A stretch of DNA of 64,000 bases from Buddleja alternifolia (lineage: Eukaryota; Streptophyta; Magnoliopsida; Lamiales; Scrophulariaceae), in assembly GCA_019426215.1 (NCBI GenBank), contig CM033396.1:37996503-38060502 (forward strand). Direction: 5' to 3'. Under the pieces are notes generated by a model. The model made no database searches and was not told where the DNA came from. It saw nothing but the letters and a program-made list of their open reading frames with translations. The first letter of the stretch is position 1. Each line of letters starts with the position of its first letter. Positions 48,298 to 59,700 of the stretch are shown here, piece after piece. A program made the position numbers and the translations under genes.

Positions 48298-48604
48298 GGG
48301 AAAATGGCATTTTTAGTCCCTGAAGTGGCCAGAAAGTGTCAGAATAGTCCCTCAAGTGAAAAATTAACATTACCGTCCCTCAAGTCATATTTTGAGTTTC
48401 AATGTGGTCCTTCTGATCAGTTTTCGACCACTTTTTTCGGCTAAAAGGACCACATTGAAACTCAAAAATGTGGTCGGAAACTGATCAAAAGGACCACATT
48501 GAAACTCAAAATATGACTTGAGGGACGCTAATGTTAATTTTTTCACTTGAGGGACTACTCTGACACTTTCGGGCCACTTCAGGGACTTAAAATGTCATTT
48601 TCCC
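48298..48604. mobile_element. Foldback MITE, 307 bp, 9-bp TSD
   Basis: GGGAAAATGGCATTTTTAG is mirrored at the right by ...AAAATGTCATTTTCCC. Flanks AAAAGTTAT (48289-48297) and AAAAATTAT (48605-48613) differ at one base. The arms are nearly fully self-complementary ('gaccacattgaaactcaaaat' and its inverse). Mutator-type. Confidence 0.82.
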
Positions 48605-48652
48605 AAAAATTATAAATTTGGACAAAGTCGTCCTATTAAAATAAAAAAAAAA

Positions 48653-49635
48653 GGAAAAATTTCTATTTTCGTCCCTCACTTATACACCAATTTCGGTTTT
48701 GGTCCCTTAGATTTCACACTCATTTAATTGACCCCTAAGTTATCTCGATTTCATCACTTTTGATTCCTCCGTCAACTTCTCAGTCCAATAGTTAACGAAA
48801 GTCCAATCTTCCCTCAAAAACTCATGACTTTGGGGCAAAAAACTTGAATTTCAGCTTCTTGTTCTTTAACAATAGATTTTACTCGGAAAAAATCCCATCT
48901 TTTCCAACACAAAAGCACCCTAAACACAGTTCATGGGAATAAAATGAAAAAGTTCAATTAGTAATTGATTCTGTGAACTCGTTTCTACTTGAAAAGGTGA
49001 AATTAAAGGGCAAATGAATAAGCCATGGAAACTTTGTAAAAAGCAAGTAACCCAAAAGTACCTCAGTGCGCTGAACAAAAATCAATTAATCTTGCCTTAA
49101 AGGGTACAAATTAACAGGTAGTTCTCTCAAATGTGTAACACTAGGGCCACATGATTAAATTACAGCAAAATGATGGAGCATGAGGTTATGACAAACCTCT
49201 CTAGACTGTGTAACAAAGGCTGCATGGTTGTGGGATGTTGAGACTTGAATAACTTGAGTTGGTCATGGAAAACTGATTGGAGTAAATGCTACACATTGCG
49301 TTGTTTCAGCTTCATGACCAAGGACACCACATAAGCAGGAACCACAAGAGTATACTGCAGCCAGGTTATTGACTGCGTTTAAGGCGCTCTTGTGTTGGAG
49401 AAGATGTGTAAAATTATATTAAAGAAAAAGAAGTTGAAATTTGAGTTTTTGGCTCCAAAATCGTGAGTTTTGGTGGGAAAATTGGTCCTCCGTTAACTAT
49501 TGGATGGAGGAGTTGATGGAGGGACCAAAATTGATGAAATCAAGATAACTTAGGGGTCAATTGGATGAGTGAGAAATCCGGGGTACCAAAACCGAAATTG
49601 GTGCATATGGGAGGGACAAAAATTGAAATTTTCCC
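48653..49635. mobile_element. Pack-MULE-like element, 983 bp
   Basis: Terminal arms of about 230 bp: the left begins GGAAAAATTTCTATTTTCG and the right arm is its inverse, with shared text such as 'acttaggggtcaattg' and 'gttaactattgga'. Flanks are A-runs preceded by T on the right (TAAAAAAAA) and compatible on the left. Unlike the other foldback elements it has about 500 bp of unique, less AT-rich DNA in the middle, containing the RCC1-like fragment. Confidence 0.7.
49190..49388 (-). pseudogene. RCC1-repeat gene fragment inside the Pack-MULE-like element
   Basis: On the minus strand one frame reads NNLAAVYSCGSCLCGVLGHE, continuing to ...ETTQCVAFTPISFP before a stop. After a one-base shift the next frame reads TQVIQVSTSHNHAAFVTQSR. 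RCC1 repeats have the pattern 'YSxGxxxxGxLGHG...' followed by 'V.QVS.S..H.A.VT..GEV', which both halves fit in the right order. I infer captured host coding sequence with a frameshift. The parent gene is not in this window. Confidence 0.6.
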
Positions 49636-49949
49636 TAAAAAAAAACCTAAAATAAATTATATAGAATAATAGCTGTATCATTAGGTCCAGAATCACAACC
49701 AAACTAATTTGGCAGTACAGTTTCCTTTACAAATCCAAATCGCAATATGTATAAAAATTTGACAAGAACAATTTGATGCGATTTAATGCGGGGGGTTTTA
49801 CAAAATTGTTACCTAACCCTAACAGCCACATCTACTATTGAATATTCCAAATAATGGTCAAAAGTTTCCAATAGTTATATAATGGATTGAAACTCTCATG
49901 GACTTGTTTTCAAATTATTTGAGTTGTAAAGATTGAAACTGCCGTAATT

Positions 49950-50245
49950 GTTTAGTATTTTTAGTCTCATTGTTTGGAAATTTGTAAATTTAGTTTATAA
50001 CATGTTCTTTTTTCACACTTTAGTCTCAAATGTCAAAGATTGATGAATTGTTAATTTGATCACATACCTTGAATGTGATCGTTACTTAATTTAAAGGTGT
50101 GTGCATTCCACACGTAAAATTCCATCTGTTTCATAACGGTTGAGACCAAAAGTGCAAAAAATATATCATATGTGATTATTTTTTACGACCAAAAATAATA
50201 AAACTAAAATTGCAATAAACCATATTATATGGGACCACCATTGCA
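49950..50245. mobile_element. Diverged foldback MITE
   Basis: 'gaaactgccgtaattgtttagtatttttagtc' (about 49936-49968) is roughly inverted against 'aaaactaaaattgcaataaac' (about 50199). Shares the 'cttgatcacataccttg...tgtgatcgttacttaattt' type core with 37160-37200. Boundaries approximate. Confidence 0.45.
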
Positions 50246-50277
50246 ATTCTCCTTAATTCTTTTGTTGGAAAAATTGC

Positions 50278-50690
50278 ATTTTTGATCTCATATGTTTGGC
50301 CTTTTTCAATTTTAATCTCATTCGGTACGAGATTCTCACATTGTGTGCCGTAACTTTTAAAAATTCTCACATTTGGTTCCAACCGAATTTTCTATCCAAA
50401 ATTTAACGGTCAAGTCCATTAATTAACATTTTGGCGGGTTGTTTTTGGGAGAATTCGTGTGTGAATGCACTCACCCACGAATTTTATTTAATATCACGTG
50501 CTACTCACGCACAAAATCTCCCCAAAAAATGGGTCAAAATGTTGACTAATAGAGTTGACCGTTAAATTATTGATAGAAAACGTGAGAATTTTTAAAAGCT
50601 ACAGGACACAATGTGAGAATCACGTAACAAATGGGACCAAAATTTAAATTGGTCAAACATATGGACCAAACATAACAGTTTGGTTACTCT
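50278..50690. mobile_element. Foldback MITE (family A)
   Basis: The left arm GGAAAAATTGCATTTTTG with 'catatgtttggcc' is mirrored by 'ggtcaaacatatggacc' on the right. Internal pairs include 'acattttggcgggttg' against 'aaaaaatgggtcaaaatgttg' and 'taacggtcaa' against 'ttgaccgtta'. The same layout recurs at 51705-52095. Right edge approximate. Confidence 0.6.
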
Positions 50691-51704
50691 ATAGCAGTTG
50701 GTTCCTCTATGCTCTTTTAATTAATGCGCATTTAGTGTAATTTTCTTGTAATTAATAGCAGTGGAGAAAACAAAGGCATAATCCTTTTTCTTTTATTATT
50801 GGTATAAGTACTAACGGAAGCTAGATTTCATAAACCTTTAAGAGACGGGAAACAGAAATTAATATAGGAACAAAAGGGGTGGAAATTGCATTTTTGGTAT
50901 ATTATTGTGGTCTACACGTTTTTTCCATACACTAACATGGGGGTAACAATTTGGGTACACCATTGGTAAAAAAAATTGTCTCTTTCAATACAATTTACGC
51001 CGGAAAATTCGAATTTTGCCGGAAAATCTCATGTGAGGCGTACGTGACATCAAAATTTTGGGATTTTTTTTTAGAGAGAAAATTGATGATGTGGCATCCA
51101 ATTGGACAAAGTTAAATTTTTTTGCTACTTCGGAGGTTTGAACATATGACCTAAGAGCTAAAGTTTTACACTTCTATCACTCTACCACATGCCACAACTT
51201 GGGTTATTTATCTTTAGTTTAATTACTTATAAGAGTATTTCAATCTATGACTTATTCAATATTCTTTTCCCAAGTGAATTTTTCTTAAAATAAAACATAA
51301 CTTTAACAATATTGTAATAATAACTATATTAAAAATTTATCACAAAGAATAAAATATATTAAAAAAATTATCAAAAAAATATATTTAAAAATTATCAGAA
51401 AATAAAAATTTTATCCAAAGAATGAATATTTAAAATTTTTTATCAACAAATAAATTATATAAATTAAAAAAATATCTAAAAATTAAAATATATTTACAAA
51501 ATTACTAGAGAAAAATTGAAATATATTAAAAGATTTTCCAAAAAAATGTATATTAAAAATATATAAAAAATAAAATATATTAAAAAGTTATCAAAAAAAT
51601 ATATATTAAAAAATGTACCAGAATGAAAAATATAAAAAAAGTTATCAGAAATGATAAAAATATATTGACAATATTTTAAAAAAAATATATAAAGATTTAT
51701 TAAA
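50691..51704. other. AT-rich DNA, no gene seen
   Basis: 51280-51700 is a run of degenerate 'aaaatatattaaaaa-ttatca' units, probably low-complexity expansion. A short tRNA-like phrase ('ctctaccacatgccacaactt') near 51180 gives no full A/B-box pair. Confidence 0.5.
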
Positions 51705-52095
51705 ATACAAATTGATCCCATTCGTCACGAATTTCACATTTAGTCCTACAACTTTTAGAATATTTCACTTTTAGTCCCAACGGAAGTTTCATTCAAACTT
51801 TAACGGCCAACTACGTTAATCAACCTTTTGACTAGTTTTTTTGGGGAGATTTTGTACATGAGTGACACGTAATATGAAATAGAAACATTGTGATAATGAA
51901 TATAGCATGTGTATGAGTGCATTTATGCACGAATTCTCCTACCAAAAAATCGGTCAAAAGGTTGGCTAATGTAGTTGACCGTCAAATTTTGGATGGAAAC
52001 TTCGGTTGGGATTAAATGTGAGACATTTTGAAGGTTATAGGACTAAATGTTAGAAATTCGAATGAGACCAAAATTGAACTAGAAAAAACTTCTGG
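51705..52095. mobile_element. Foldback MITE (family A, second copy)
   Basis: 'tttaacggccaactacgttaatcaaccttttgac' on the left pairs with 'gtcaaaaggttggctaatgtagttgaccgtcaaa' on the right. The centre has 'gcacgaattctcc'. Same arrangement as 50278-50690 but diverged. Confidence 0.6.
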
Positions 52096-52510
52096 AATGG
52101 AATATGCAATTTTCCATATATATATATATATATATATATGTTTTTGCCAACCAAATGCATTTTTTGAAAAAACACTTTTTGAAAAAACACTTTTAAAAAT
52201 TGTTTTTTTCAGATATGAGACGTCCATCTAATTAGGGACTAAGTTGTGCAGGTGGCGCAGTTCCCCTTGGCCCATGGTTCGCTGACCGAACAGCGGAACC
52301 CCATTATAAAGTCAGTTAACAGGTTGCTAATATTATCCCAATATAGTTTGTCAGTCAAAATTTTTAATAGGTTTCTTCATGACGGTATATCAAAGTCGCC
52401 GTATCAATGATAATACGAGCAAGTGTTGTTCCATATTGATCGCAATGTGTGTGAATATTATATGATTCTTGAACATTTCTAGGAAATTAATAAATTTCTT
52501 GGAAATATAA

Positions 52511-52801
52511 GGGATGATGATAGTTTTAGTCCTTGAAGTGCACGGTTTATGTCAGAATAGTATCTAAAGTGAAAAAAATTAACATTAGCATCACTAAATG
52601 TTCAAATTTTAGTTGACTTAAATCATTTTTGGACATTTTATGTATGAGGATGCATTTTGAAGCAATTTAAGGGTAAAAATGCCCAAAAAGAACTTAAGTG
52701 AAACAAAATTTGAACATTTGAGACAATAATGTTAATTTTTTCACTTGATAGCCTACTATACACAAATTGTCCTTTTCAGGAATTAAAAATATCATCATCC
52801 C
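52511..52801. mobile_element. Foldback MITE, 291 bp
   Basis: GGGATGATGATAGTTTTAG at the left and ...AAAATATCATCATCCC at the right are inverted. The arms carry 'gaaaaaaattaacatta' and 'taatgttaattttttcact', a module also used by the 48298 element. The target duplication is decayed. Confidence 0.65.
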
Positions 52802-53137
52802 TAAAATAAATAGTAGAGACATGAATAAATCTAAATACTATTGTTATTATTAAACTTAAATGTGTAAGAGAAAAGAGTTTATAATAATTATACCACAAGC
52901 TATCATTATATATTTAATATATAATACATTATCCATTAGATGATATCTCAAACAGGTCTACAAAAAAGCAAATGGAAACTTAATAATTGGAAGTAACATT
53001 AGGGACACCACATGTTATGAGATAATATTTTCGACTACCGATAATATCATTATATCAGCGATATTATACCATATTATGGGTTATATATATAAATTTGGAA
53101 AATTATAGAAATTGTATGGTAGTATCAGATCGGCAAG

Positions 53138-53336
53138 CAGGGGGTGGAGCGGGGTTGTGCCCCCCCCCCCCCCCCCCCCAAAAAAAAAAAACACCAAAAC
53201 ACTTCTGAAAAAATGTATTCTTACCTTATAATTTTTTTTAAATTAAAATTTTGCCCCCCAAAATCTAGAAATATTCAATTTTGCCCTCTTTATTTTGCAT
53301 TCGGCCCCCTAACTTATATTCCTGGCTCTGTCCCTG
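53138..53336. mobile_element. hAT-type MITE with poly-C/poly-A block, 199 bp
   Basis: The ends CAGGGGGTGGAGC and CAGGGACAGAGCCAGG (right end reverse-complemented) are flanked by TCGGCAAG (53130-53137) and TCTGCAAG (53337-53344), an 8-bp duplication with one mismatch as expected for hAT elements. It contains 20 C (53160-53179) directly followed by 12 A. Confidence 0.65.
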
Positions 53337-53752
53337 TCTGCAAGAGCATATACATACTTTGAATCATGGTGACGACAAGCCAATGTTTAGCTTTTATAGG
53401 TACGCATCACAAATTAAAATTAAAGTTATCTGGCGGTTAGTTGGCTGAATAGATATTTTGTGGAAAATGTATAGAGTATGACTTTGTAATTTTAATATTT
53501 GTTTTTTAAATGATAATTAATTGCTTATATCTCTAACCATTGTTATTTAAAGTGCTACATCCTGCTCTATCCTCCCTGCCACAGCAACACATTCAATATT
53601 GTGTGCCTTCAATATTTATATGACTTTCTTCAATACATTCTGAAAAACTTTATAGTTTGAACTTAATATTAGTTCATCAGAGCAAGCCACAATTAATAAA
53701 CTCTTTAATTTCTTTACGATCATCTTTTGTTTCCACTCTTTTTAGAATTAAA

Positions 53753-56700
53753 ATGGAGATTAGTAACATCTATAGCGCCAGTAATAGCTTTAGAGGAAAT
53801 GCTTCTGCAACTAGGAATAACGTTTTGGAATTCTTTTCAAGTTCAACACGAGACGAAGATGATGAAGAAGCTCTAAAATGGGCTGCCCTAGAAAAACTTC
53901 CTACTTTCGACCGTTTAAGAAAAGGCATTTTGGTCGGATCAAGAGGTGCAGCCAATGAGGTTGATGTAAATGATCTTGGATTTCAAGGTAGGAAAAAATT
54001 GGTCGAAAGGCTTGTTAATGTTGTTGAAGAAGATAATGAGAAGTTCTTGCTGAAGCTCAAGGATCGAATGGATAGGTAATCGGATGTCTCTTCAAACTTT
54101 TATTTTAAGAGCTTTTTGGATTTAAAAATTTATTTATGGTGTTTCTAGTAATTTTCTTTCTTTTTCTTTTTATATTTTTTTTTATTTTGCGCTTTTCATG
54201 TGATTTTTTTTCAAATTTCCTAATTTTTTTTGTTTTCTGAAGTTTTTTATGTATGTTCATCTTTTTTTTTTTTTTTTGAACTGGCAGAGTTGGTATAGAT
54301 TTACCGACGATAGAAGTAAGATTCGAGAACCTGAAAGTTGACGCAGAAGCTTACGAGGGCAGCAGAGCTTTGCCTTCTTTCATCAACTTCTTTATCAATA
54401 TGTTGGAGGTAAGATCAGTTTAAAATTTGATATGTAGCACTGGCTCACACGACGTTAAAGTAAAATTAAAAGTAGGTTGCTGCCTGTACCTTTGCGCGCC
54501 TATGCGCTGCATTATTGCAGAGTCGGAGCCAGGAGTTCTGGTAGGGGCACCCAAGTTAACAAAAATAAAAACATAAAAAAAGATAATTCCTCAATCATCT
54601 TTTTATTCTTCTTGAACATCAATCTAACTCGTGTTTCTCTCTTAAGGGACTCTCAAGCTTTCTTCATATACTCTCTAGTCAAAAGAAACCTTTTTCGATC
54701 TTAAACAATATCAGTGGGATCTTAAGGCCTAACCGGTAAGAAAAATAGCAAATTCGCGTTAAATTTGTTCTTTCTAAGTTGGCGGTATTTATATACGCGC
54801 CATATAGAATTTCTAACTTTTTTTCCCCCTTTGTTGTTGGCAGTATGACACTTCTTTTAGGGCCTCCAAGTTCCGGAAAGACAACACTCTTGTTGGCTTT
54901 GGCTGGGATGCTTGATCCTGATCTGAAGGTTAAGTCCTCCATTTTTTGACTTTCTTTCAAATTTGAGCCTTACTAATCAATTGTATGTATCTTACACTAA
55001 TTTAAGATATTAAGAAGTGTAAATTTTAACATTCTGAATGAACAGTTTTCAGGAAATGTGACATATAATGGACATAGCATGAAAGAATTTATACCACAAC
55101 GAACTGCTGCGTATATAAGCCAAAATGATGTCCATATTGGAGAAATGACTGTAAGAGAAACATTAGCATTCTCCGCAAGATGTCAAGGAGTCGGAAGTAG
55201 TCACGGTTAGTTCCGCCTCGATCATCGATGTTTTTCAAAGTCTAAAAGACCATGAAAAGGACTATTGATATTACCATGTGAAAAACTCTGCAGAAATGCT
55301 GGTTGAATTGTCAAGAAGAGAAAAGGAAGCAAATATAAAGCCTGATCCTGATGTAGATATCTATATGAAAGTAAGAATTTTTGCAAATACCAATTCGTAG
55401 AAAATAAGAGGATTTTTTTTTTTTCCTATTGTAGATTTATGTTACTATTTTAATTATGTAGGCAGCAGCTACAGAAGGTCAAGAAGCAAATATTGTCACA
55501 GATTATATTCTTAAGGTATGGTTCAAAGTCCCAGTATTGGTGATAATATCGGTAGATCGTGTTTGTCATTGGTACGTCATATTAGAATAATATTGGGCAA
55601 TACGAAATAAATACATTTTAGAATGCTAAAAAAGTTAAAAAAAAGAAAAAAGTGAAATTGTAATAAAATATAAATAACAAGAATTTCTACTCATTAAAAC
55701 ACAGTATGAAATTTTATTTCATGAAAATTATATCTATTTTATATCTATATCTATATATATCTACGCTATCTATAAAAGTGTGGATGTTGGAAGTGTTTCT
55801 TCTAATTGTAAAAAGATCGATTAGTCCTTAATTGAAAATGAATGCAATATTGTGCAATCCTAACATTTAGTGGATGTTGGAAGTGTTTCTTCCAATTGTG
55901 AAAAGATCGCATAGTCCTTAATTGAAAATGAATGCAATAATGTGCAACCCTAACATTTAGTCCCACTAATCCTAACATTTAGTTATATTATAAAAGTGTG
56001 AATGTTGGAAGTGTTTCCTCTAATTGTGAAAAGACCGCTTAGTCCTTAATTGAAAATGAATGCAATAATGTGCACCCCTAATATTTAGTCCCACTGATAC
56101 TAACATTTAGTTCCCATTAATAATTGCAATAATGTGCACCCCAAACATTTAGTCCCACTAATCCTGACATTTAGTTTCCCTAACGGCAAAATTCTAATTT
56201 TAGTCCCATAAGATCTCGTCATTCTAGTTTTAGTCCCACGCTTTACGGAATTCTAAAAAAGGTTCCAATAATTTGAAAAAGTTATAATGTTAGTCATTTT
56301 TTAAAATAATATAAGTCCCATACCTTATTTTGTATTTTTAAAATTGTATTTTGCCCCCTGAACTATACAAGATGTATTAAAAACCTCCCTAAACAAATAT
56401 TAATGTGCACTTACCACCTGAAAAATTAAGTGAAATAAAAATATATTTTGGAGGGTAAGTGAAAAAAATATGTTTGGGGGGGGGGGGGGGGGGGTTTAAT
56501 ACATCTTGTATAGTTCAGGTGCAAAATGCAATTTTAAAAATGCAAAATAAAGTATGGGACTAATGTTGTTTAAAAAAAGGACTAACATTACAACCTTTTC
56601 AAATTATTGGGACGTTTTTTAAAATTCCGTAAATTGTGGGACTAAAACTAGAATGATGAGATCGTATGGGACTAAAATTGAAATTTTGCCTCTCCCTAGC

Positions 56701-59700
56701 ATTTAGTCATACTAACCCTAACATAAGTGTGAATTTTGAAAGAGTTTCTTTAGATTATGAAAAGACCGTTTAGTCCTTAATTGAAAATGAATGCAATAAT
56801 GTGCACCCCTAACATTTAGTTCCACAAATCCTAAATTTAGTTCGCATTAATAATATAAAACAAGCAGCAACGTTTGAACTCCTAAACAAGTCAAACAACT
56901 TTTGACCATTCATGTAAGGTCATTATGTAAGCAATTAGCATATAATTATTATAAAAAAAATTCCATACTCACCAATTTATGAGCAACTATCAAATCCTAC
57001 TAAAAGGTTAAAGGTCACCGAAGCCTAAGGGTCACAATACATTTTGAAAGTTACAATGTCAATACTACTTCTTTAAATAGAGAACATAGTGAGAAGTTGC
57101 ATCCTCCCCCCAAATTTCTTGTACTGTTGTAATAATCCTTTTCAGCTATTCGGCTCCTACTAAGAAATGTTTTGGGTAAAGGAATTTTTTTTATAGATTA
57201 TCAATTGAGTCATCACATTATGTTGATCTTTGCTTCACATGACAAAATTGAGCAGCAATGCAATTAAATATTATAAAAAAAGACATTTATAGATTAGTTG
57301 TTTTCATACTAATATGTAAATGTTCAAATTGTGATGATCTTTTTTATTTTATTTTTGACATTGGCTTCAAGTAAATTGAAGATTTATCTCAAGCGGGTAA
57401 AGAAAAATGAAATGCATTTAATTTCAATATTTTGTGATCAGCTTTTTGAGTTAACATATGCCACCAGTTTCATGTTTTGCTAAGAAGGCGGGATGAGTGA
57501 GATAGAAAAAAATGTCCTCAACAACTAAACTATATGCTTTTCCGCAAACCACTTTAATTATATTGAATTTTTATTTCAAGAATTATGAGGTGTATAAACA
57601 TGTACATATGATTAGTTTGGTATAGGATTTGCTTTTGTCTCTAATAATGTTATGAGAAGGTAAACACTAAGGAATAACATAATTAGGTGTTCTAACTGTA
57701 AATTGTATGCCAATTAACTGAGTATTAAGAATTATGATACTTAATAGTAATAACATCACAATATTTAATATTTTTTTCTACTAATTAACTAAATAAAAAC
57801 AGTAGCTTAGAAAGAACAATAATAAATATTTTATTATTTTAATGAGAAAATTGTTCACCTATGATGCTATATTGTTCGTTTGGAGTTTCAGTTCTTCATT
57901 GTCCTCCTACCACGACTTCAGTACGTATAGTGAATTTATGCAAGTTAGTTTTTATTTGTTATGCAATTTAACATAAAGTTTCTTGATTCTATACGAGAGC
58001 TTGTTTGTTTTCAATAGAATCTAGACTAATGTTTACCAATCATTTGTTCACATAGAAAAACGGGAGAAGTGAATTCCTCTTAAAAAAAATATTACAAATC
58101 ATTTTACACAAAGATCAATCGAATTATAAATTGCTTTTGAATTCATTGTGAGTAGGTGTGCCTATTAGGAGTTTAATGTCCAATCTCATGTTTTCATATC
58201 TATCTAAAAATGTGTCATTTTTTTATTGATTATTATTTAAGTAAAATAATGTTTAATTTTGTTAATTGTATATTTTCACTTTTTTTTTGATAAACAACTA
58301 CAAAATATCACACAACGAAATATCACTTATTTCTTGCGGGGCTTTTGTAATAAGAATTCATTTCTCTTAACTATAGGATAAAGAATAGACAACTATATGA
58401 ATTACTATTTCACATATTATCAAGATATTATGATATGTACAATCAAAACTTTTTTTATTATCTTTATTTTTAACCCATCACCTTCTTTTTTCTTACTTAC
58501 AACAACTTCAGTTAGTCACCCGTTCTTTTGAAAGATTAAGGTTGTATTTCCAAGTTCTGTATTTCTTTAAGATTTCTTTATACTTTTAAAAAGGCCAAAT
58601 ATTTTTATGGCCTCTCAAATCTTATTTTTGTCTCATTTTAGTTCTTTAAGTCTAAAATGCTCCTTCTTGGTCCCTCAATTCTGAAAATCATTACCAACAT
58701 CACAACTCCATTAGGAATTGATGGAATATTCTCTCATTTGGATGATTCCTACACGAAGAGTAAAATGAAAAAGAAAATCATATTTTTCGTCAGTTTCTGA
58801 TGGATTTGTGAGCTTAAAAATTAAAGTGAGATGATTTTGAGAATTGAGGGGCCAACAAGGTGCATCCTAGACTTAAGAGACGAAAGTGAGACGAAAGTAA
58901 AATTTGAGTGACCACCAGTAGAATTTGGCCTTTCAAAAGTTTGCATATCAAAATCTACAACATGATATCAAAATTAAAGGAAAGTATTTTTTTCCTGATC
59001 GTTTCATAGAACCGCTTAAAGCAAAGTACTAATACTAAATTTTGTGTTTTAATATTCTAAAATCTGATAGTCAGGTTGAATGTTAATTAAATCGCTTGAT
59101 ATCATAATTTTCTGTTTGGTAGAAAAGTAGTAATAAGAGACCGAATTTTATGGAAACAATCAAAGATAACAACCAATTAATATGTCATGTAATTTGTAAC
59201 TTTTAGAAAAATGGTACGATTCAAGTGAGCTCTTCAGTTGCAATTTATTTCACTTTAATTAAGTAAGATGTTGAGTGAACAAATGAGTAGCGCGTGAATT
59301 TTATAGATCATTTATAATTAAAAAAGGATGAAACGGAGATTGTTGCAATTATCCTCTAACTATAATTATATCTTGTATATATTAATTATAACACTAATTG
59401 ATGTCAGTAATAACCTTATTTCGTTATTCAAGATGGTGCCAAAAGACAATCTTAATATGAGCAAAATATGAATGAAAATCATTGATAAAATAAGAATGAC
59501 ATAAGATCTTATAAAAAATAAAACTCAATAATATTATTCTTTAAATTTATTTGAAGACCTTCTTAACATATTAACTTTGTCATTTTAGAAACAATAATTC
59601 ATCCAATATTTTGTTAATCGGAAATCAAGTGCTAATTTAACTTTCTTTACTTTAATCATAAATAGTTTTCTAATATATTTTTGAGATTAAAGTGTCTCTC

